Shown piece after piece: positions 30,854-40,529 of a stretch of 64,000 nucleotides of DNA. The stretch covers positions 1,674,001 through 1,738,000 of the forward strand of contig NZ_JRHC01000001.1 of NCBI RefSeq assembly GCF_000949475.1. The letters are read 5' to 3'. Position 1 is the stretch's first letter. Every line of letters begins with the position of its first letter. The notes below the pieces were generated by a model. That model saw only the letters and a list, made by a program, of their open reading frames with translations, made no database searches and had not been told where the DNA came from. This DNA is from Draconibacterium sediminis. Lineage in GTDB: Bacteria > Bacteroidota > Bacteroidia > Bacteroidales > Prolixibacteraceae. The translations under genes and the position numbers were made by a program.

Positions 30854-31660
30854 ATGTTTGATTTAGAAGGAAAAGTAGCCGTGGTTACAGGAGGAGGCGG
30901 TGTTCTTGGTGGAAGTATCGCACAAAGTTTAGTGGATGCCGGAGTAAGAGTAGCCATTCTTGACATTCGAAAAGAACAGGTTGATAACCGTGTTGATGAG
31001 TTACAAAAAAAAGGTGGAGAAGTTCTTGGATTTGTTTCAAGTGTTCTTGATGTTGAAGACCTGAAGAAAACCAGGGAGCAATTGCTTGAAAAATGGGGCA
31101 AGATTGATATATTGATTAACGCGGCTGGGGGAAATATGCCCGGAGCCACTTTAACCGAACAACAAACAGTGTTCGATATGAAGATTGACGACTTTCAAAA
31201 AGTAACGGATCTGAACTTAAACGGTACTGTTTTTCCTAGTCTTGTTTTTGGCGAAGCAATGGCAAAAAGAGGAGAAGGCAGTATCATAACCATATCGTCG
31301 ATGGCCACATATTCGGCCATTTCACGTGTTCTTGGTTATTCGGTATCAAAAACCGGTATTAATATTTTTACGCAGTGGATGGCTATGGAGATGGCCACAA
31401 AGTTCAACGAAAAAATACGGGTAAATTCAATTGCTCCGGGCTTCTTTATTGGCGACCAGAACCGGAATGTGCTGATCAATCCTGATGGATCGTACACCGA
31501 ACGCAGCAAAAAAGTTCTGGCCCGTACTCCAATGGGGCGTTTTGGCGATATAAAAGAACTAAACGGCGCAGTGCAGTTTTTATGCTCCGATGCGGCATCT
31601 TTCATCACAGGTGTAATTCTTCCTGTTGATGGTGGTTTTAGCTCGTTTAGCGGTGTTTAA
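30854..31660 (+). CDS. SDR-family oxidoreductase, probable D-mannonate oxidoreductase (fructuronate reductase)
   Basis: Classical short-chain dehydrogenase of 268 aa: TGGGGVLGG (12-20) binds NAD(P), NAAGG is the NAG-like motif, Ser148/149, and Tyr162-xxx-Lys166 (YSVSK) is the active site. Family members beside uxuA in Bacteroidota reduce D-fructuronate to D-mannonate, replacing the unrelated UxuB. The uxuA gene follows 225 bases downstream in the same direction, which supports that role; activity on another ketose acid is not excluded. A good ribosome site (GGAGAG) precedes the ATG. A TATTTTTG box at 30759-30766 could be its -7 element. Confidence 0.82.
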   Translation: MFDLEGKVAVVTGGGGVLGGSIAQSLVDAGVRVAILDIRKEQVDNRVDELQKKGGEVLGFVSSVLDVEDLKKTREQLLEKWGKIDILINAAGGNMPGATLTEQQTVFDMKIDDFQKVTDLNLNGTVFPSLVFGEAMAKRGEGSIITISSMATYSAISRVLGYSVSKTGINIFTQWMAMEMATKFNEKIRVNSIAPGFFIGDQNRNVLINPDGSYTERSKKVLARTPMGRFGDIKELNGAVQFLCSDAASFITGVILPVDGGFSSFSGV

Positions 31661-31703
31661 AAATTAAACCCGATCCTATTTAATTTGTTTAAGTAATTAA
31701 TAA

Positions 31704-31750
31704 AACGAAAGTGGTATACCTGTTTTGGTATTGCCACTTTCGTTATTTTT
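31704..31750 (+). terminator. Strong hairpin terminator between the SDR gene and uxuA
   Basis: AACGAAAGTGG (31704-31714) pairs perfectly with CCACTTTCGTT (31734-31744), with further partial pairing inside, followed by a T run (31746-31750). It suggests that uxuA has its own promoter or is reached by read-through. Confidence 0.85.
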
Positions 31751-31885
31751 AATGTGCGGAAAGCTGCTTGCAGATTTTGCGTATGTGATTAAACGTTCAG
31801 CTAATTTATCGGCGCAAATCCACATGATTTGCGAGAAATATTTTTCAGTTTCGAAGTTTGTTCAAAAAAAGTAAATAGAAGGAAA

Positions 31886-33100
31886 ATGGCTTTAGAAAAA
31901 ACGTGGCGTTGGTTTGGAGAGAAAGATTTGGTAACGCTCGATGATTTGCAACAAATGGGAGTGGAAGGAGTGGTTACCGCCCTGCATCACATTCCCAATG
32001 GTGAGGTTTGGCCGGTTGAAGAAATTTTAAAGGTAAAAACAGCCATCGAAAAACGTGGCATGCGTTGGAGAGTTGTGGAGAGTCTTCCGGTTTCTGAGGG
32101 GATAAAAATCTGTTCGAACGACCGCGAACGTTTAATTGCCAATTACCAACAATCGGTGCGAAACCTTGGAGATTGTGGCATCGATACCATTTGCTACAAT
32201 TTTATGCCGGTTTTAGACTGGGCACGAACCGATCTGCATTTCAAACTGAAAAATGGCGGTGAATCGATGTATTTTGATTTTCCCACTTTTGTGGCTTTCG
32301 ATGTTTTTATTCTAAAACGTCCGGGTGCCGAGAATGATTATCCTACCGAAATTGTTGAAAAAGCCAAAGCGGTTTTCGAAAAAATGACGGAACAGGAAGC
32401 GGAAGAACTGGCCTACAATATTATTGTAGTTACACAGGGATTTATCGATGGTGTGATTGATGGTTCTGTGGCCGATCCAAAAGGTCTTTTCCTGGAGTTT
32501 ATCGACCGTTACAAAAGCATTGGGAAACAGCAGCTGCGCAATAATTTAAAAGCTTTTCTCGACGATGTAATTCCGGTTGCGGAAGAAGCCGGAGTAAAAC
32601 TGGCCATCCACCCTGACGATCCGCCGTTTCCGGTATTGGGATTACCGCGAATTATTGGCCAGTTAGAGGACTACGAGTGGCTTTTTAAAGCCAATACTTC
32701 TGCGAACAATGGTGTAACTTTTTGTGCAGGATCACTCTCGGCACGAAAAGAAAACGACTTGCTGGAAGTGATTGAAAAAACACGCGACCGCATTCATTTT
32801 GTGCATCTACGAAATACCCTGCTGCTTGATGATGGCAGTTTTTATGAATCGGGGCATTTAACCGGTTCGCAGAATATGATGAAAATAATGTTCGCCCTGA
32901 TAAAAGAACAGAAGCGCAGAATACAAGCAGGCAGAAGCGATGTTAAAATGCCTGTACGACCCGATCATGGCATCCGGATTATGGACGATTACAAATACGA
33001 TTACAACCCCGGATATCCGCTAATAGGACGTTTAAAAGGCCTTGCCGAGCTGGATGGGCTAATGCATGGAATTGAATTTATGCTGGCGGAGGAAGTGTAA
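31886..33100 (+). CDS. uxuA: Mannonate dehydratase
   Basis: Dehydrates D-mannonate to 2-keto-3-deoxygluconate in glucuronate breakdown. Start taken at ATG 31886, preceded by AGAAGG, giving MALEKTWRWFGEKD, the usual UxuA N-terminus; the upstream TTG extension to 31829 has no family support. Conserved blocks: GVEGVVTALHHIPNGEVWP, ICYNFMPVLDWARTDL, KLAIHPDDPPFPVLGLPRI, FCAGSLSARKENDL, RIHFVHLRN, RPDHGIRIMDD and GYPLIGRLKGLAELDGL. The His and Cys residues in these blocks bind the metal. At 404 aa it is full length. It links xylan side-chain removal by GH115 to central metabolism. Confidence 0.96.
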   Translation: MALEKTWRWFGEKDLVTLDDLQQMGVEGVVTALHHIPNGEVWPVEEILKVKTAIEKRGMRWRVVESLPVSEGIKICSNDRERLIANYQQSVRNLGDCGIDTICYNFMPVLDWARTDLHFKLKNGGESMYFDFPTFVAFDVFILKRPGAENDYPTEIVEKAKAVFEKMTEQEAEELAYNIIVVTQGFIDGVIDGSVADPKGLFLEFIDRYKSIGKQQLRNNLKAFLDDVIPVAEEAGVKLAIHPDDPPFPVLGLPRIIGQLEDYEWLFKANTSANNGVTFCAGSLSARKENDLLEVIEKTRDRIHFVHLRNTLLLDDGSFYESGHLTGSQNMMKIMFALIKEQKRRIQAGRSDVKMPVRPDHGIRIMDDYKYDYNPGYPLIGRLKGLAELDGLMHGIEFMLAEEV

Positions 33101-33395
33101 CTCTACCATTTTCGAATTAAGAATAATCAGATGATTGAATTGATCGAGAGTTCGATCTGTGCTCAAAAGAAAAGCTAACTTCCGGGTAGCTGTTCTATAA
33201 AATTTGTTGTTGGGTATTGATTTTCTAACAAAATCGATTCACCCATTTTGCCCCAATTGATCTCTATTATAATACAGCGTAGTTTCTTCATAAATCAGGA
33301 GAAATATGGGCATTTCGAAATGATATCCTTTTTGACGTTTATAAATGGATTATGGTAAGGTAGTATAAACAGTTACAACGAAGTAGTAATTAATT

Positions 33396-34628
33396 ATGAA
33401 TTATTGGCGAAAACTTACACGTAAAGAGATTAGCGAGCGCATTAAAGACGCATTGAGTAAAAATGTTGATTATTACGAACGTTCTATCCTGGGTATTCCA
33501 GCATCGCATTTAGACGAAGATGTGTTTAATAAAGATGCTACCTTCCTGAACAATGCACCATTTCTGAAAACAATGGTTGATAACCCGAACCATATTGGCT
33601 GTCACACGATGGGTGACTCTGAGCCATTTTTTGCCGGAACACAAAAGCTGGAGCAGGAACTTCTGGGTATTGTTGCCGAAGATATTCTCAAATGCAGTGA
33701 AGGTCAGTACGATGGTTATGTGGCATCGGGAGGCACAGAGGCCAATATTCAGGCTATTTGGATTTATCGAAATTTATTCAAAAAAGAGTTTGGGGCAAAC
33801 TACAACGAAATGTGTATTCTTTGCTCAAATGATTCGCACTATTCGATGTATAAAGCCGGTAACATACTGAACCTGGATGTTGTAACAATACCTGTTACCG
33901 AAAATAGTAGAGCAATAACTCGCGAATCAGTTGAGAAACATATTCAATCGGCTAAAGCTGAAGGCAAAAAATATTTTATTGTCGTGGCCAATATGATGAC
34001 AACAATGTTTGGTTCAGTGGACGACATTAATGTGTACACCGAGGCTTTAATAATGTCAGGTGTTCATTTCAGGATACATATCGACGCTGCTTTTGGCGGT
34101 TTTGTGTACCCTTTTAGTTCCAATGACGGTGCTATGACCTTTGAAAATAAACACGTTAGTTCGGTAACTCTCGATGCGCACAAAATGTTACAGGCACCCT
34201 TCGGTACAGGTATTTTTATTGCACGAAAAGGATTGATAGACTATGTATTTACCAACGAAGCACAATATGTAAGCGGGCTCGATGCAACGCTTATCGGGAG
34301 CCGGTCGGGCGCTAATGCCATTGCAGTTTGGATGATTCTTCAAACCTACGGGCCACACGATTGGTTTGAAAAAATTCATGTCCTTAATTACCGTTCAAAC
34401 TGGTTATGCAATCAACTGAAAGAAATGGGAGTGGATTTTTATCATTACGCAGGATCAAATATTGTGACTATTCGGGCAAAACATATAAACAAAGAACTTG
34501 CACAAAAATATGGCCTGGTTCCTGATAAGCACGACGGAAAACCAATGTGGTATAAAATAGTAATTATGGGGCATGTACACATTGATCATTTAAACCCATT
34601 TTTAGATGAATTAAAAGCGATTAATTAA
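33396..34628 (+). CDS. PLP-dependent group II decarboxylase-like protein, substrate unknown
   Basis: Cytoplasmic fold-type I PLP enzyme of the glutamate/aromatic/diaminobutyrate decarboxylase superfamily, 410 aa. VASGGTEANIQAIW is the phosphate/pyridoxal contact region, CSNDSHYSMYKAG holds the ring-stacking His, HIDAAFGGF the conserved DAA Asp, and LDAHKMLQAPFGTG the Schiff-base Lys263. No residue pattern I can read fixes the substrate among Glu, Asp, Tyr or diaminobutyrate. It stands alone, with 295 bases without a gene on the left and a palindrome on the right, and is not obviously linked to xylan use. Confidence 0.82.
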   Translation: MNYWRKLTRKEISERIKDALSKNVDYYERSILGIPASHLDEDVFNKDATFLNNAPFLKTMVDNPNHIGCHTMGDSEPFFAGTQKLEQELLGIVAEDILKCSEGQYDGYVASGGTEANIQAIWIYRNLFKKEFGANYNEMCILCSNDSHYSMYKAGNILNLDVVTIPVTENSRAITRESVEKHIQSAKAEGKKYFIVVANMMTTMFGSVDDINVYTEALIMSGVHFRIHIDAAFGGFVYPFSSNDGAMTFENKHVSSVTLDAHKMLQAPFGTGIFIARKGLIDYVFTNEAQYVSGLDATLIGSRSGANAIAVWMILQTYGPHDWFEKIHVLNYRSNWLCNQLKEMGVDFYHYAGSNIVTIRAKHINKELAQKYGLVPDKHDGKPMWYKIVIMGHVHIDHLNPFLDELKAIN

Positions 34629-34685
34629 TCCGGAATTTTTTGAACAGAACATAAACCGTATAGTGAAATATTGGTTTTATAAATC

Positions 34686-34708
34686 TTGTTCTTTTTCAAA
34701 AAGAACAA
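34686..34708. repeat. 23-bp near-perfect palindrome downstream of the decarboxylase
   Basis: TTGTTCTTTTT (34686-34696), one central C, then AAAAAGAACAA (34698-34708): 11-bp perfect arms with a single unpaired base. As RNA it would not form a normal loop, so it may be an operator or a bidirectional terminator remnant. Confidence 0.6.
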
Positions 34709-34910
34709 ACTCCAATGTTAATAATGGCACCTGATTATTTCGGAGTAAGGGAAAATCAATATATAAGTTTCTTCAAAAACAAACCGATTACCGCTTAAAT
34801 CAGCCACTTTGCCATAGAACACGTTAGAATTTTATATTTTAGCGCATTCTGGAACGAATGGACGGGAATTTTATTCAATTCCTCAACCTTTGTGTTGTTT
34901 AGAAGGTAAT

Positions 34911-35462
34911 ATGGCAGACTTTGAGCAAAAAATTTTAAATAATTTGAGAAGAGGAGACGAAAACAGTCTTCGCGAATTATTTGAATTGTATTATAAACCC
35001 CTATGTCTGTTTGCCCTTAAGTTTGTTGATTCTATTGAACAGGCTGAAGATATTGTACAGGATACTTTTATTAATTTCTGGAACTCCCGGAGTTATAATA
35101 ATATTCATTCCAATATTAAAGCCTATCTATTCAGCGCTGTTAGAAATAACGCCTTGTACGCTATTCGGAAAGAATCAAAATTCAGGTTTGAAGAAATTGA
35201 TAATCATGTTCAGAGCCTGATTGAAGACGAATTGCCGGAGGATGAATTAAAGAACTTAAAGGAGCTACTTTTTAAACAAATTGAGCAATTGCCGCCAAAA
35301 GGAAGAGAAATTTTCAAGGCAATTGTTTTTGAGAATATGAAATACAGAGAGGTGGCGGAACTTTATGGTATATCTGTGAATACCGTAAAAACGCAATACT
35401 CAAGATCGCTTTCAAAATTGCGGGAATTTCTTGATGTTCTTATCTTATTATTCTTGCCCTGA
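34911..35462 (+). CDS. ECF-type RNA polymerase sigma factor
   Basis: Start taken at ATG 34911 (preceded by AGAAGG); a TTG at 34890 extends it by seven residues. Region 2 is about 10-80 (FELYYKPLCLFALKFV, AEDIVQDTFINFWNSR) and region 4 about 120-178 (IEQLPPKGREIFKAIVFENMKYREVAELYGISVNTVKTQYSRSL). At 183 aa it is the usual length for FecI-like sigmas of Bacteroidota. The next gene is a FecR anti-sigma factor, so it forms the standard cell-surface signalling trio with the SusC downstream. Confidence 0.93.
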   Translation: MADFEQKILNNLRRGDENSLRELFELYYKPLCLFALKFVDSIEQAEDIVQDTFINFWNSRSYNNIHSNIKAYLFSAVRNNALYAIRKESKFRFEEIDNHVQSLIEDELPEDELKNLKELLFKQIEQLPPKGREIFKAIVFENMKYREVAELYGISVNTVKTQYSRSLSKLREFLDVLILLFLP

Positions 35463-35666
35463 ATTAAGTCATTAAAATAAAATTGACCGGGTAAAAGTCC
35501 CTGCCATACAAATACCATTCCTGATGTGTGGGTAACTTACATTGTGTAATGTTAGTAAGGTCAATGGTTTCAATTTGAAGATTTATTTTGCATTTCTGTT
35601 GAAAAAAGCAATTTTTTTTGTCACCCGATTACAAAAGTATTGCATCTATATTAAAAATGAATAGAG

Positions 35667-36821
35667 ATGATTCAACCATATTCAAATATTTATCTGCTGA
35701 TAGCCAAGTATAGCCAGGAAAATATCAGTGAGGAGGAATACCATATTTTGAAGGCATGGATGGAAGAGCATGCCGATAATAAAAAGGTGTTTTCAGAATA
35801 CCTGATTTTTCTTAAAAATGCGCAAAGAGTACGTTTTTCTGCAAAGGTTGACGAACATTTAGCCTGGAAAGTTATTCATTCAAAGCTTGAGAAACGAAAA
35901 ACGTTCAGCTTCCGTCCATATTTTAAATATGCGGCGGTTTTATTGGTGCTTGTGTCCTTAACCATCTCTTATCAGCTGTTGCAAAAGCCAGAAGAGAATA
36001 ACAATTTGGTTTCCGAAGCCCAGGTAATTAAACCCGGAGAACCAAAGGCAAAATTGGTGTTGAGCGATGGTCGTAGTGTCGATTTGGAGGGGATGAATGA
36101 TTCTACTTTATTGCTGGGTAACGGGCTTAATATTCAGATAAAAAATAAGACTATTGACTATAGCAAAGCCGGCCTTAATTCTGAGCTTATGAACACCATC
36201 CATATTCCCAAAGGAGGTGAATATAACCTGGTTTTATCGGATGGAACCCGAATTTGGCTTAACTCCGACTCTGAACTTTCATTTCCTGCAAAATTTAACG
36301 GCGAAAAACGGAAAATATATTTAAAAGGTGAAGCTTATCTGGAAGTTGCAAAAAACAAAAACTTCCCTTTTGTGGTTGGTGTGAAGGGTGTACAGGTTGA
36401 AGTTCTCGGTACATCGTTTAATGTAAAAGCATACGAAAATGTAGAAACTACTTTGGTGGAAGGCAAAGTAAATATTCTTACAAATGCTTCAACCGGTGTG
36501 ATTCTACAACCCGGCGACCAGGGGATTGTAGATGCAAATGATAACAGTGTGGAGGTAAAGCAGGTTGACACCAGAATTTATACTTCCTGGGTAAATGGAA
36601 TGTTCTCATTCAGAAGCATGACGCTTGAAGAAATTATGAAAACCTTTGAACGTTGGTATAATGTTTCTGTTTCGTATGAAGAGGAGGAGCTAAAACAACG
36701 CCATTTTTCCGGTAACCTGAAAAGATATGAAGAGATTAATCCGCACCTTGATTTAATTGGTCTTACAACAGATGTTGATTTTAAAATTTCAGGGAATAAT
36801 ATTTCGGTTGTAAAAAAATAA
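35667..36821 (+). CDS. FecR-family anti-sigma factor
   Basis: Inner-membrane regulator that holds the ECF sigma and receives the signal from the outer-membrane transporter. N-terminal cytoplasmic region 1-87, one membrane helix about 88-105 (YAAVLLVLVSLTISYQLL), then the periplasmic FecR domain (about 120-300: HIPKGGEYNLVLSDGTRIWLNSDSELS, VEVLGTSFNVKAYE, VTLVEGKV-like). The C-terminal DUF4974/STN-like part (TLEEIMKTFERWYNVSVSYE) is typical of Bacteroidota FecR proteins. At 384 aa it is normal. It lies 204 bases after the sigma gene. Confidence 0.93.
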   Translation: MIQPYSNIYLLIAKYSQENISEEEYHILKAWMEEHADNKKVFSEYLIFLKNAQRVRFSAKVDEHLAWKVIHSKLEKRKTFSFRPYFKYAAVLLVLVSLTISYQLLQKPEENNNLVSEAQVIKPGEPKAKLVLSDGRSVDLEGMNDSTLLLGNGLNIQIKNKTIDYSKAGLNSELMNTIHIPKGGEYNLVLSDGTRIWLNSDSELSFPAKFNGEKRKIYLKGEAYLEVAKNKNFPFVVGVKGVQVEVLGTSFNVKAYENVETTLVEGKVNILTNASTGVILQPGDQGIVDANDNSVEVKQVDTRIYTSWVNGMFSFRSMTLEEIMKTFERWYNVSVSYEEEELKQRHFSGNLKRYEEINPHLDLIGLTTDVDFKISGNNISVVKK

Positions 36822-36845
36822 AAGTGAAGTGATGTGTTTATAATA

Positions 36846-36873
36846 AACGGGAAATGCTGGCACATCTCCCGTT
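36846..36873 (+). promoter_or_regulatory. Hairpin between fecR and susC
   Basis: AACGGGA (36846-36852) and TCCCGTT (36867-36873) form a 7-bp stem with a 14-nt loop and no T run. It could be an intercistronic attenuator or RNA-processing site. A similar hairpin occupies the same place in the second ECF locus (47209-47239). Confidence 0.45.
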
Positions 36874-36923
36874 AGTAAATGCATTAGAGTTTCTAATACA
36901 AATTGTTAAAACATTACAAATCT

Positions 36924-39900
36924 ATGAAAAAACGAAGTGTAAACTATCTTTCGGAACATTTTTCGAAAGTTAAAAAGCTGTTTTTAATTATGAGGCTTAC
37001 TGTTATTCTTACGCTGCTTTTCTCCGTTAGCACAATGGCTTCGGTTTATTCGCAGAGCGCGAAATTATCAGTTAATGTAAAAAACACCACGCTCGAAAGT
37101 GTTTTTGATAAATTGGCTGAGCAGAGCGAATTTCAGTTCGTTTATAATGATGAAGTAGTGGCGGTAGTTGAGAATATTACCGCAAATTTTGAAAATGCTA
37201 CGGTTGAACAAATTTTGGATGAGGTTTTAAAAAACTACGACCTTGACTACCAAGTAGTCAATAATGTAGTAGTTATTACCCCTGCTCCCGGGAAAACAAA
37301 ACCAAACAATGTTACTGAACCGGCTGAGCAGAAAAAAATCAAATTCTCAGGTAAAGTAATTGATGAAGAAGGTAAACCCGTTCCGTTTGCTGCGGTTGTT
37401 ATTAAAAATACAACCATTGGTGCCGCTACCAATGAAAATGGTGAATTTGAATTTGAAGCAGAGGAAGGAGATTATTCTACACTGGTTGTGTCGAGCGTAG
37501 GGTATTTAAATGAAGAAATTGAGATTGGTAACCAAACAAATTTTGATATTGCTTTAACACAGGATATTGCCGGATTAGATGAAGTTATGGTAACCGGTTA
37601 TCAAACCATATCGAGAGAACGTTCAACAGGTTCATTTGTAAAACTGAAAAGCGACCAGATAGAACAAAAACGTTTAAGCGATTTGAATACAGTGCTTGAA
37701 GGACAAATTGCCGGTTTTAGCGATGGAGTGATAAGGGGCGTTACTTCAATGCAAGGTTTAACAACTCCTTTGTATGTTATCGATGGTTTCCCGGTTGAAA
37801 ACACACGTTACACCCAATACGGTTCTTTGGTTGAAAATCTTCCTGATTTAAACCTTGAAGATATTGAAAGTATAACTGTGCTTAAAGATGCCGCCGCAAC
37901 TTCAATTTATGGTGCACGTGCGGCAAACGGCGTGGTTGTAATTATGACCCGAAAAGCATCAAAAGGGCAAACAAATGTAAGTTTCTCTTCAAACCTTACC
38001 GTATCGCCTTATCGTTATTATACTGAGACCCTTACCGATGCTGGAGACATTGTTGGGCTTGAACAAGAGTGGGCAACAGGAAATCCAAAGTTGCAGGCCA
38101 CTGATGGAAGTGCTGCTACTTATGCACAATCGCTCCTTACCAATGCTGTTTTTACAAGCCAGGGTATGCAATCTATTTTGAATTATTATGCCGGAAATCA
38201 GTCTGAGGCAGAGATGAGCAGTCAACTGAGTGCATTAAAAGGTATGGGTTACCAGTATTACAACGATGTTGAAAAATACGCCAAACAAAATAAGTTCTAC
38301 CAACAATATAATGTTAGCATAGGTAAGGCTACCGATCAGAATAATTTCATGGCGTCAGTAACCTATAAGAACAACAAATTTGAAGATATATATTCGAAAG
38401 ATCAATCAGTTGGCGTGGATATGAGGAACACAACCGATATTACAAAGTGGTTGTCTGTTAATTTAGGTAACTACTTTAGTTATCAAAAAGGTACAGCTCA
38501 AACTTATAATCCGCTGGCACCAGGTTTTGTTTATCAGCCATACAACCGTTTGGTTGACGATTCCGGTAATCCTTTTGTTTCAACTGCTGAATCGCGACTG
38601 AGCCAATCAACCATTGATGCCATTAATAACTACGGTTTATATAATATGGATATTACACCGTTAGACGAATTGGGCATGAATTTACAACAGAGCAAAAATT
38701 TCGCCAACCGTACTAATGTAAAACTGAACATTAACATTACCGATTGGTTGAAATACAATGCAATGTTTCAGTACGAATATGCTGTTGACCGAACCGAACA
38801 ATTGAAGAATAAAAAGTCGTATGCTGTTCGAAACCTGGTTAACCGAATGGCTTCTTTAAACTCAGGGAACCTGGTTTATAATTTGCCTTACGGAGATATA
38901 TACAACGAAGTTCAGCAATACTCTAATTCTTACAACTTCAGACAACAAATCGACTTTAGTAAAACGTTTGCTGAAAAACACGACTTAACAGTTATTGCAG
39001 GTACCGAAACCCGAAATTCGAAACTGGAATATCGCGGAAATACCTTGTACAATTACGACGCTGATATTTTAAGTTTTACTCCGGTTGACCAAAACAGTTT
39101 GACTAGTTTCTACGGTTCGTTACTTGGAGGTTCAAGTATGAGTAACAGCGATTTTGCGGTGATACGCGAACTGGTAAACCGTTTTGTTTCGTTTTATGGA
39201 AATGCCGGATATACTTACGACGGGAAATATACCGCAACCGGAAGCTTACGTTGGGATCGCTCGAATTTGTGGGGTACCGACAACAAATACCAAAATAAGC
39301 CAACATGGTCGGCAGGAGCATCATGGAATGTTTCTAAGGAAGATTTCTTTCAACTTTCATCGGTTGATATGTTAAAACTTCGCTTTTCTTACGGAATCGG
39401 CGGTAATATTGCAAAAAACTCCGCTCCTTATATGACGGCATACTATTTCCCGAGCTCTACAGTTGGAGGCACATATGGTTATGTAAGAAGCCGTCCGAAT
39501 CCGGAGTTATCGTGGGAGAAAACAGCAACAACAAACATTGGGGTTGATTTTTCAGTCTTAAAACAACGACTTTCGGGAACCGTGGAGTTCTACAATAAAA
39601 AAGGTTCTGATTTGTTGGCCAATACTCAAGGTGTTCCTACCGAAGGTTGGGGATATTCAACCTATACCATCAATAATGGAGAAATGCAAAACCGTGGTAT
39701 CGAATTAACGCTGAATGGAGAAATCATTAAAACCAGCGATTTTGGATGGAACGCCTCTTTGCTTTATGGCTACAATAAAAACAAAGTTACTTATGTAAAT
39801 GTGGAGGCCCCGGTTTATTTTCTGCAGCTTGATTATCCAAGTGAATTTCCAAGAATCGGAACTCCATATAATTCAATTTATGGATACAAGTGGGCAGGTT

Positions 39901-40511
39901 TAAGTGAAACCGGCTTGCCACAGGTTTATGACAGCGAAGGCAACGCACTTACGTATCAACCTTCCGATTTGGAATCGATTGAAAACCTGGGAACTACCGT
40001 TCCAAAACACAGCGGGTCGTTTAATACATCATTCCGCTATAAGAACTTCGATTTATCAGCTTTATTTATTTACCAGCTGGGACACAAAATCCGCAACACC
40101 TATTTGCCTATGCTGGGTAACAGCTATGTATGGCAGGCCGGAGGTTACATTACCAATATTGCTGTTGGTAACAACCGGATTAACGAACGCTGGCAACAAC
40201 CCGGCGATGAGCTGACAACCGATGTGCCACGCACTGTTTACGAATACGACAGCGAATTTAATTATGCATTGTATTCCATCTATTCCAACTCGAGTGCAAA
40301 TGTTTTGAATGCCTCGAATATCCGATTGAGCAATGTTTCTCTGGCTTATAATATACCGGAAAATTTACTGACAAAACTGAAATTGCAGAGTGTTCGTCTG
40401 AATTTCAACGTGGAAAATGTATTTACACTCGCAAAAAGTGATGACGCGAAATACATGCTTGGTGGATACAGGTCGCCGAATTACGTGTTTGGTATCAACG
40501 TTAATTTTTAA
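36924..40511 (+). CDS. SusC-like TonB-dependent transporter with N-terminal STN signalling domain
   Basis: Outer-membrane transporter that also signals to FecR. Start taken at ATG 36924 (TTG 36903 would add seven residues). Signal segment to about 45 (MASVYSQ), STN domain about 45-115 (LSVNVKNTTLESVFDKLAEQ, ITANFENATVEQILDEVL), CarboxypepD_reg-like domain about 135-210 (FSGKVIDEEGKPVPFAAVV), plug (MVTGYQTISRERSTG, LYVIDGFPVE, LKDAAATSIYGARAANGVVVI) and barrel ending NYVFGINVNF. At 1195 aa it has the size expected for an STN-bearing SusC. With sigma and FecR upstream and SusD downstream, the operon is complete; its ligand is unknown. Confidence 0.93.
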   Translation: MKKRSVNYLSEHFSKVKKLFLIMRLTVILTLLFSVSTMASVYSQSAKLSVNVKNTTLESVFDKLAEQSEFQFVYNDEVVAVVENITANFENATVEQILDEVLKNYDLDYQVVNNVVVITPAPGKTKPNNVTEPAEQKKIKFSGKVIDEEGKPVPFAAVVIKNTTIGAATNENGEFEFEAEEGDYSTLVVSSVGYLNEEIEIGNQTNFDIALTQDIAGLDEVMVTGYQTISRERSTGSFVKLKSDQIEQKRLSDLNTVLEGQIAGFSDGVIRGVTSMQGLTTPLYVIDGFPVENTRYTQYGSLVENLPDLNLEDIESITVLKDAAATSIYGARAANGVVVIMTRKASKGQTNVSFSSNLTVSPYRYYTETLTDAGDIVGLEQEWATGNPKLQATDGSAATYAQSLLTNAVFTSQGMQSILNYYAGNQSEAEMSSQLSALKGMGYQYYNDVEKYAKQNKFYQQYNVSIGKATDQNNFMASVTYKNNKFEDIYSKDQSVGVDMRNTTDITKWLSVNLGNYFSYQKGTAQTYNPLAPGFVYQPYNRLVDDSGNPFVSTAESRLSQSTIDAINNYGLYNMDITPLDELGMNLQQSKNFANRTNVKLNINITDWLKYNAMFQYEYAVDRTEQLKNKKSYAVRNLVNRMASLNSGNLVYNLPYGDIYNEVQQYSNSYNFRQQIDFSKTFAEKHDLTVIAGTETRNSKLEYRGNTLYNYDADILSFTPVDQNSLTSFYGSLLGGSSMSNSDFAVIRELVNRFVSFYGNAGYTYDGKYTATGSLRWDRSNLWGTDNKYQNKPTWSAGASWNVSKEDFFQLSSVDMLKLRFSYGIGGNIAKNSAPYMTAYYFPSSTVGGTYGYVRSRPNPELSWEKTATTNIGVDFSVLKQRLSGTVEFYNKKGSDLLANTQGVPTEGWGYSTYTINNGEMQNRGIELTLNGEIIKTSDFGWNASLLYGYNKNKVTYVNVEAPVYFLQLDYPSEFPRIGTPYNSIYGYKWAGLSETGLPQVYDSEGNALTYQPSDLESIENLGTTVPKHSGSFNTSFRYKNFDLSALFIYQLGHKIRNTYLPMLGNSYVWQAGGYITNIAVGNNRINERWQQPGDELTTDVPRTVYEYDSEFNYALYSIYSNSSANVLNASNIRLSNVSLAYNIPENLLTKLKLQSVRLNFNVENVFTLAKSDDAKYMLGGYRSPNYVFGINVNF

Positions 40512-40529
40512 TACTAAATTGAATTAATC

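Noticed and set aside
31829-31885. Longer uxuA from a TTG codon
   Set aside because: UxuA proteins start with the sequence at ATG 31886, which has a good ribosome-binding site.
33396-34628. Calling this gene glutamate decarboxylase specifically
   Set aside because: Only the superfamily PLP motifs are clear; nothing visible fixes the substrate.
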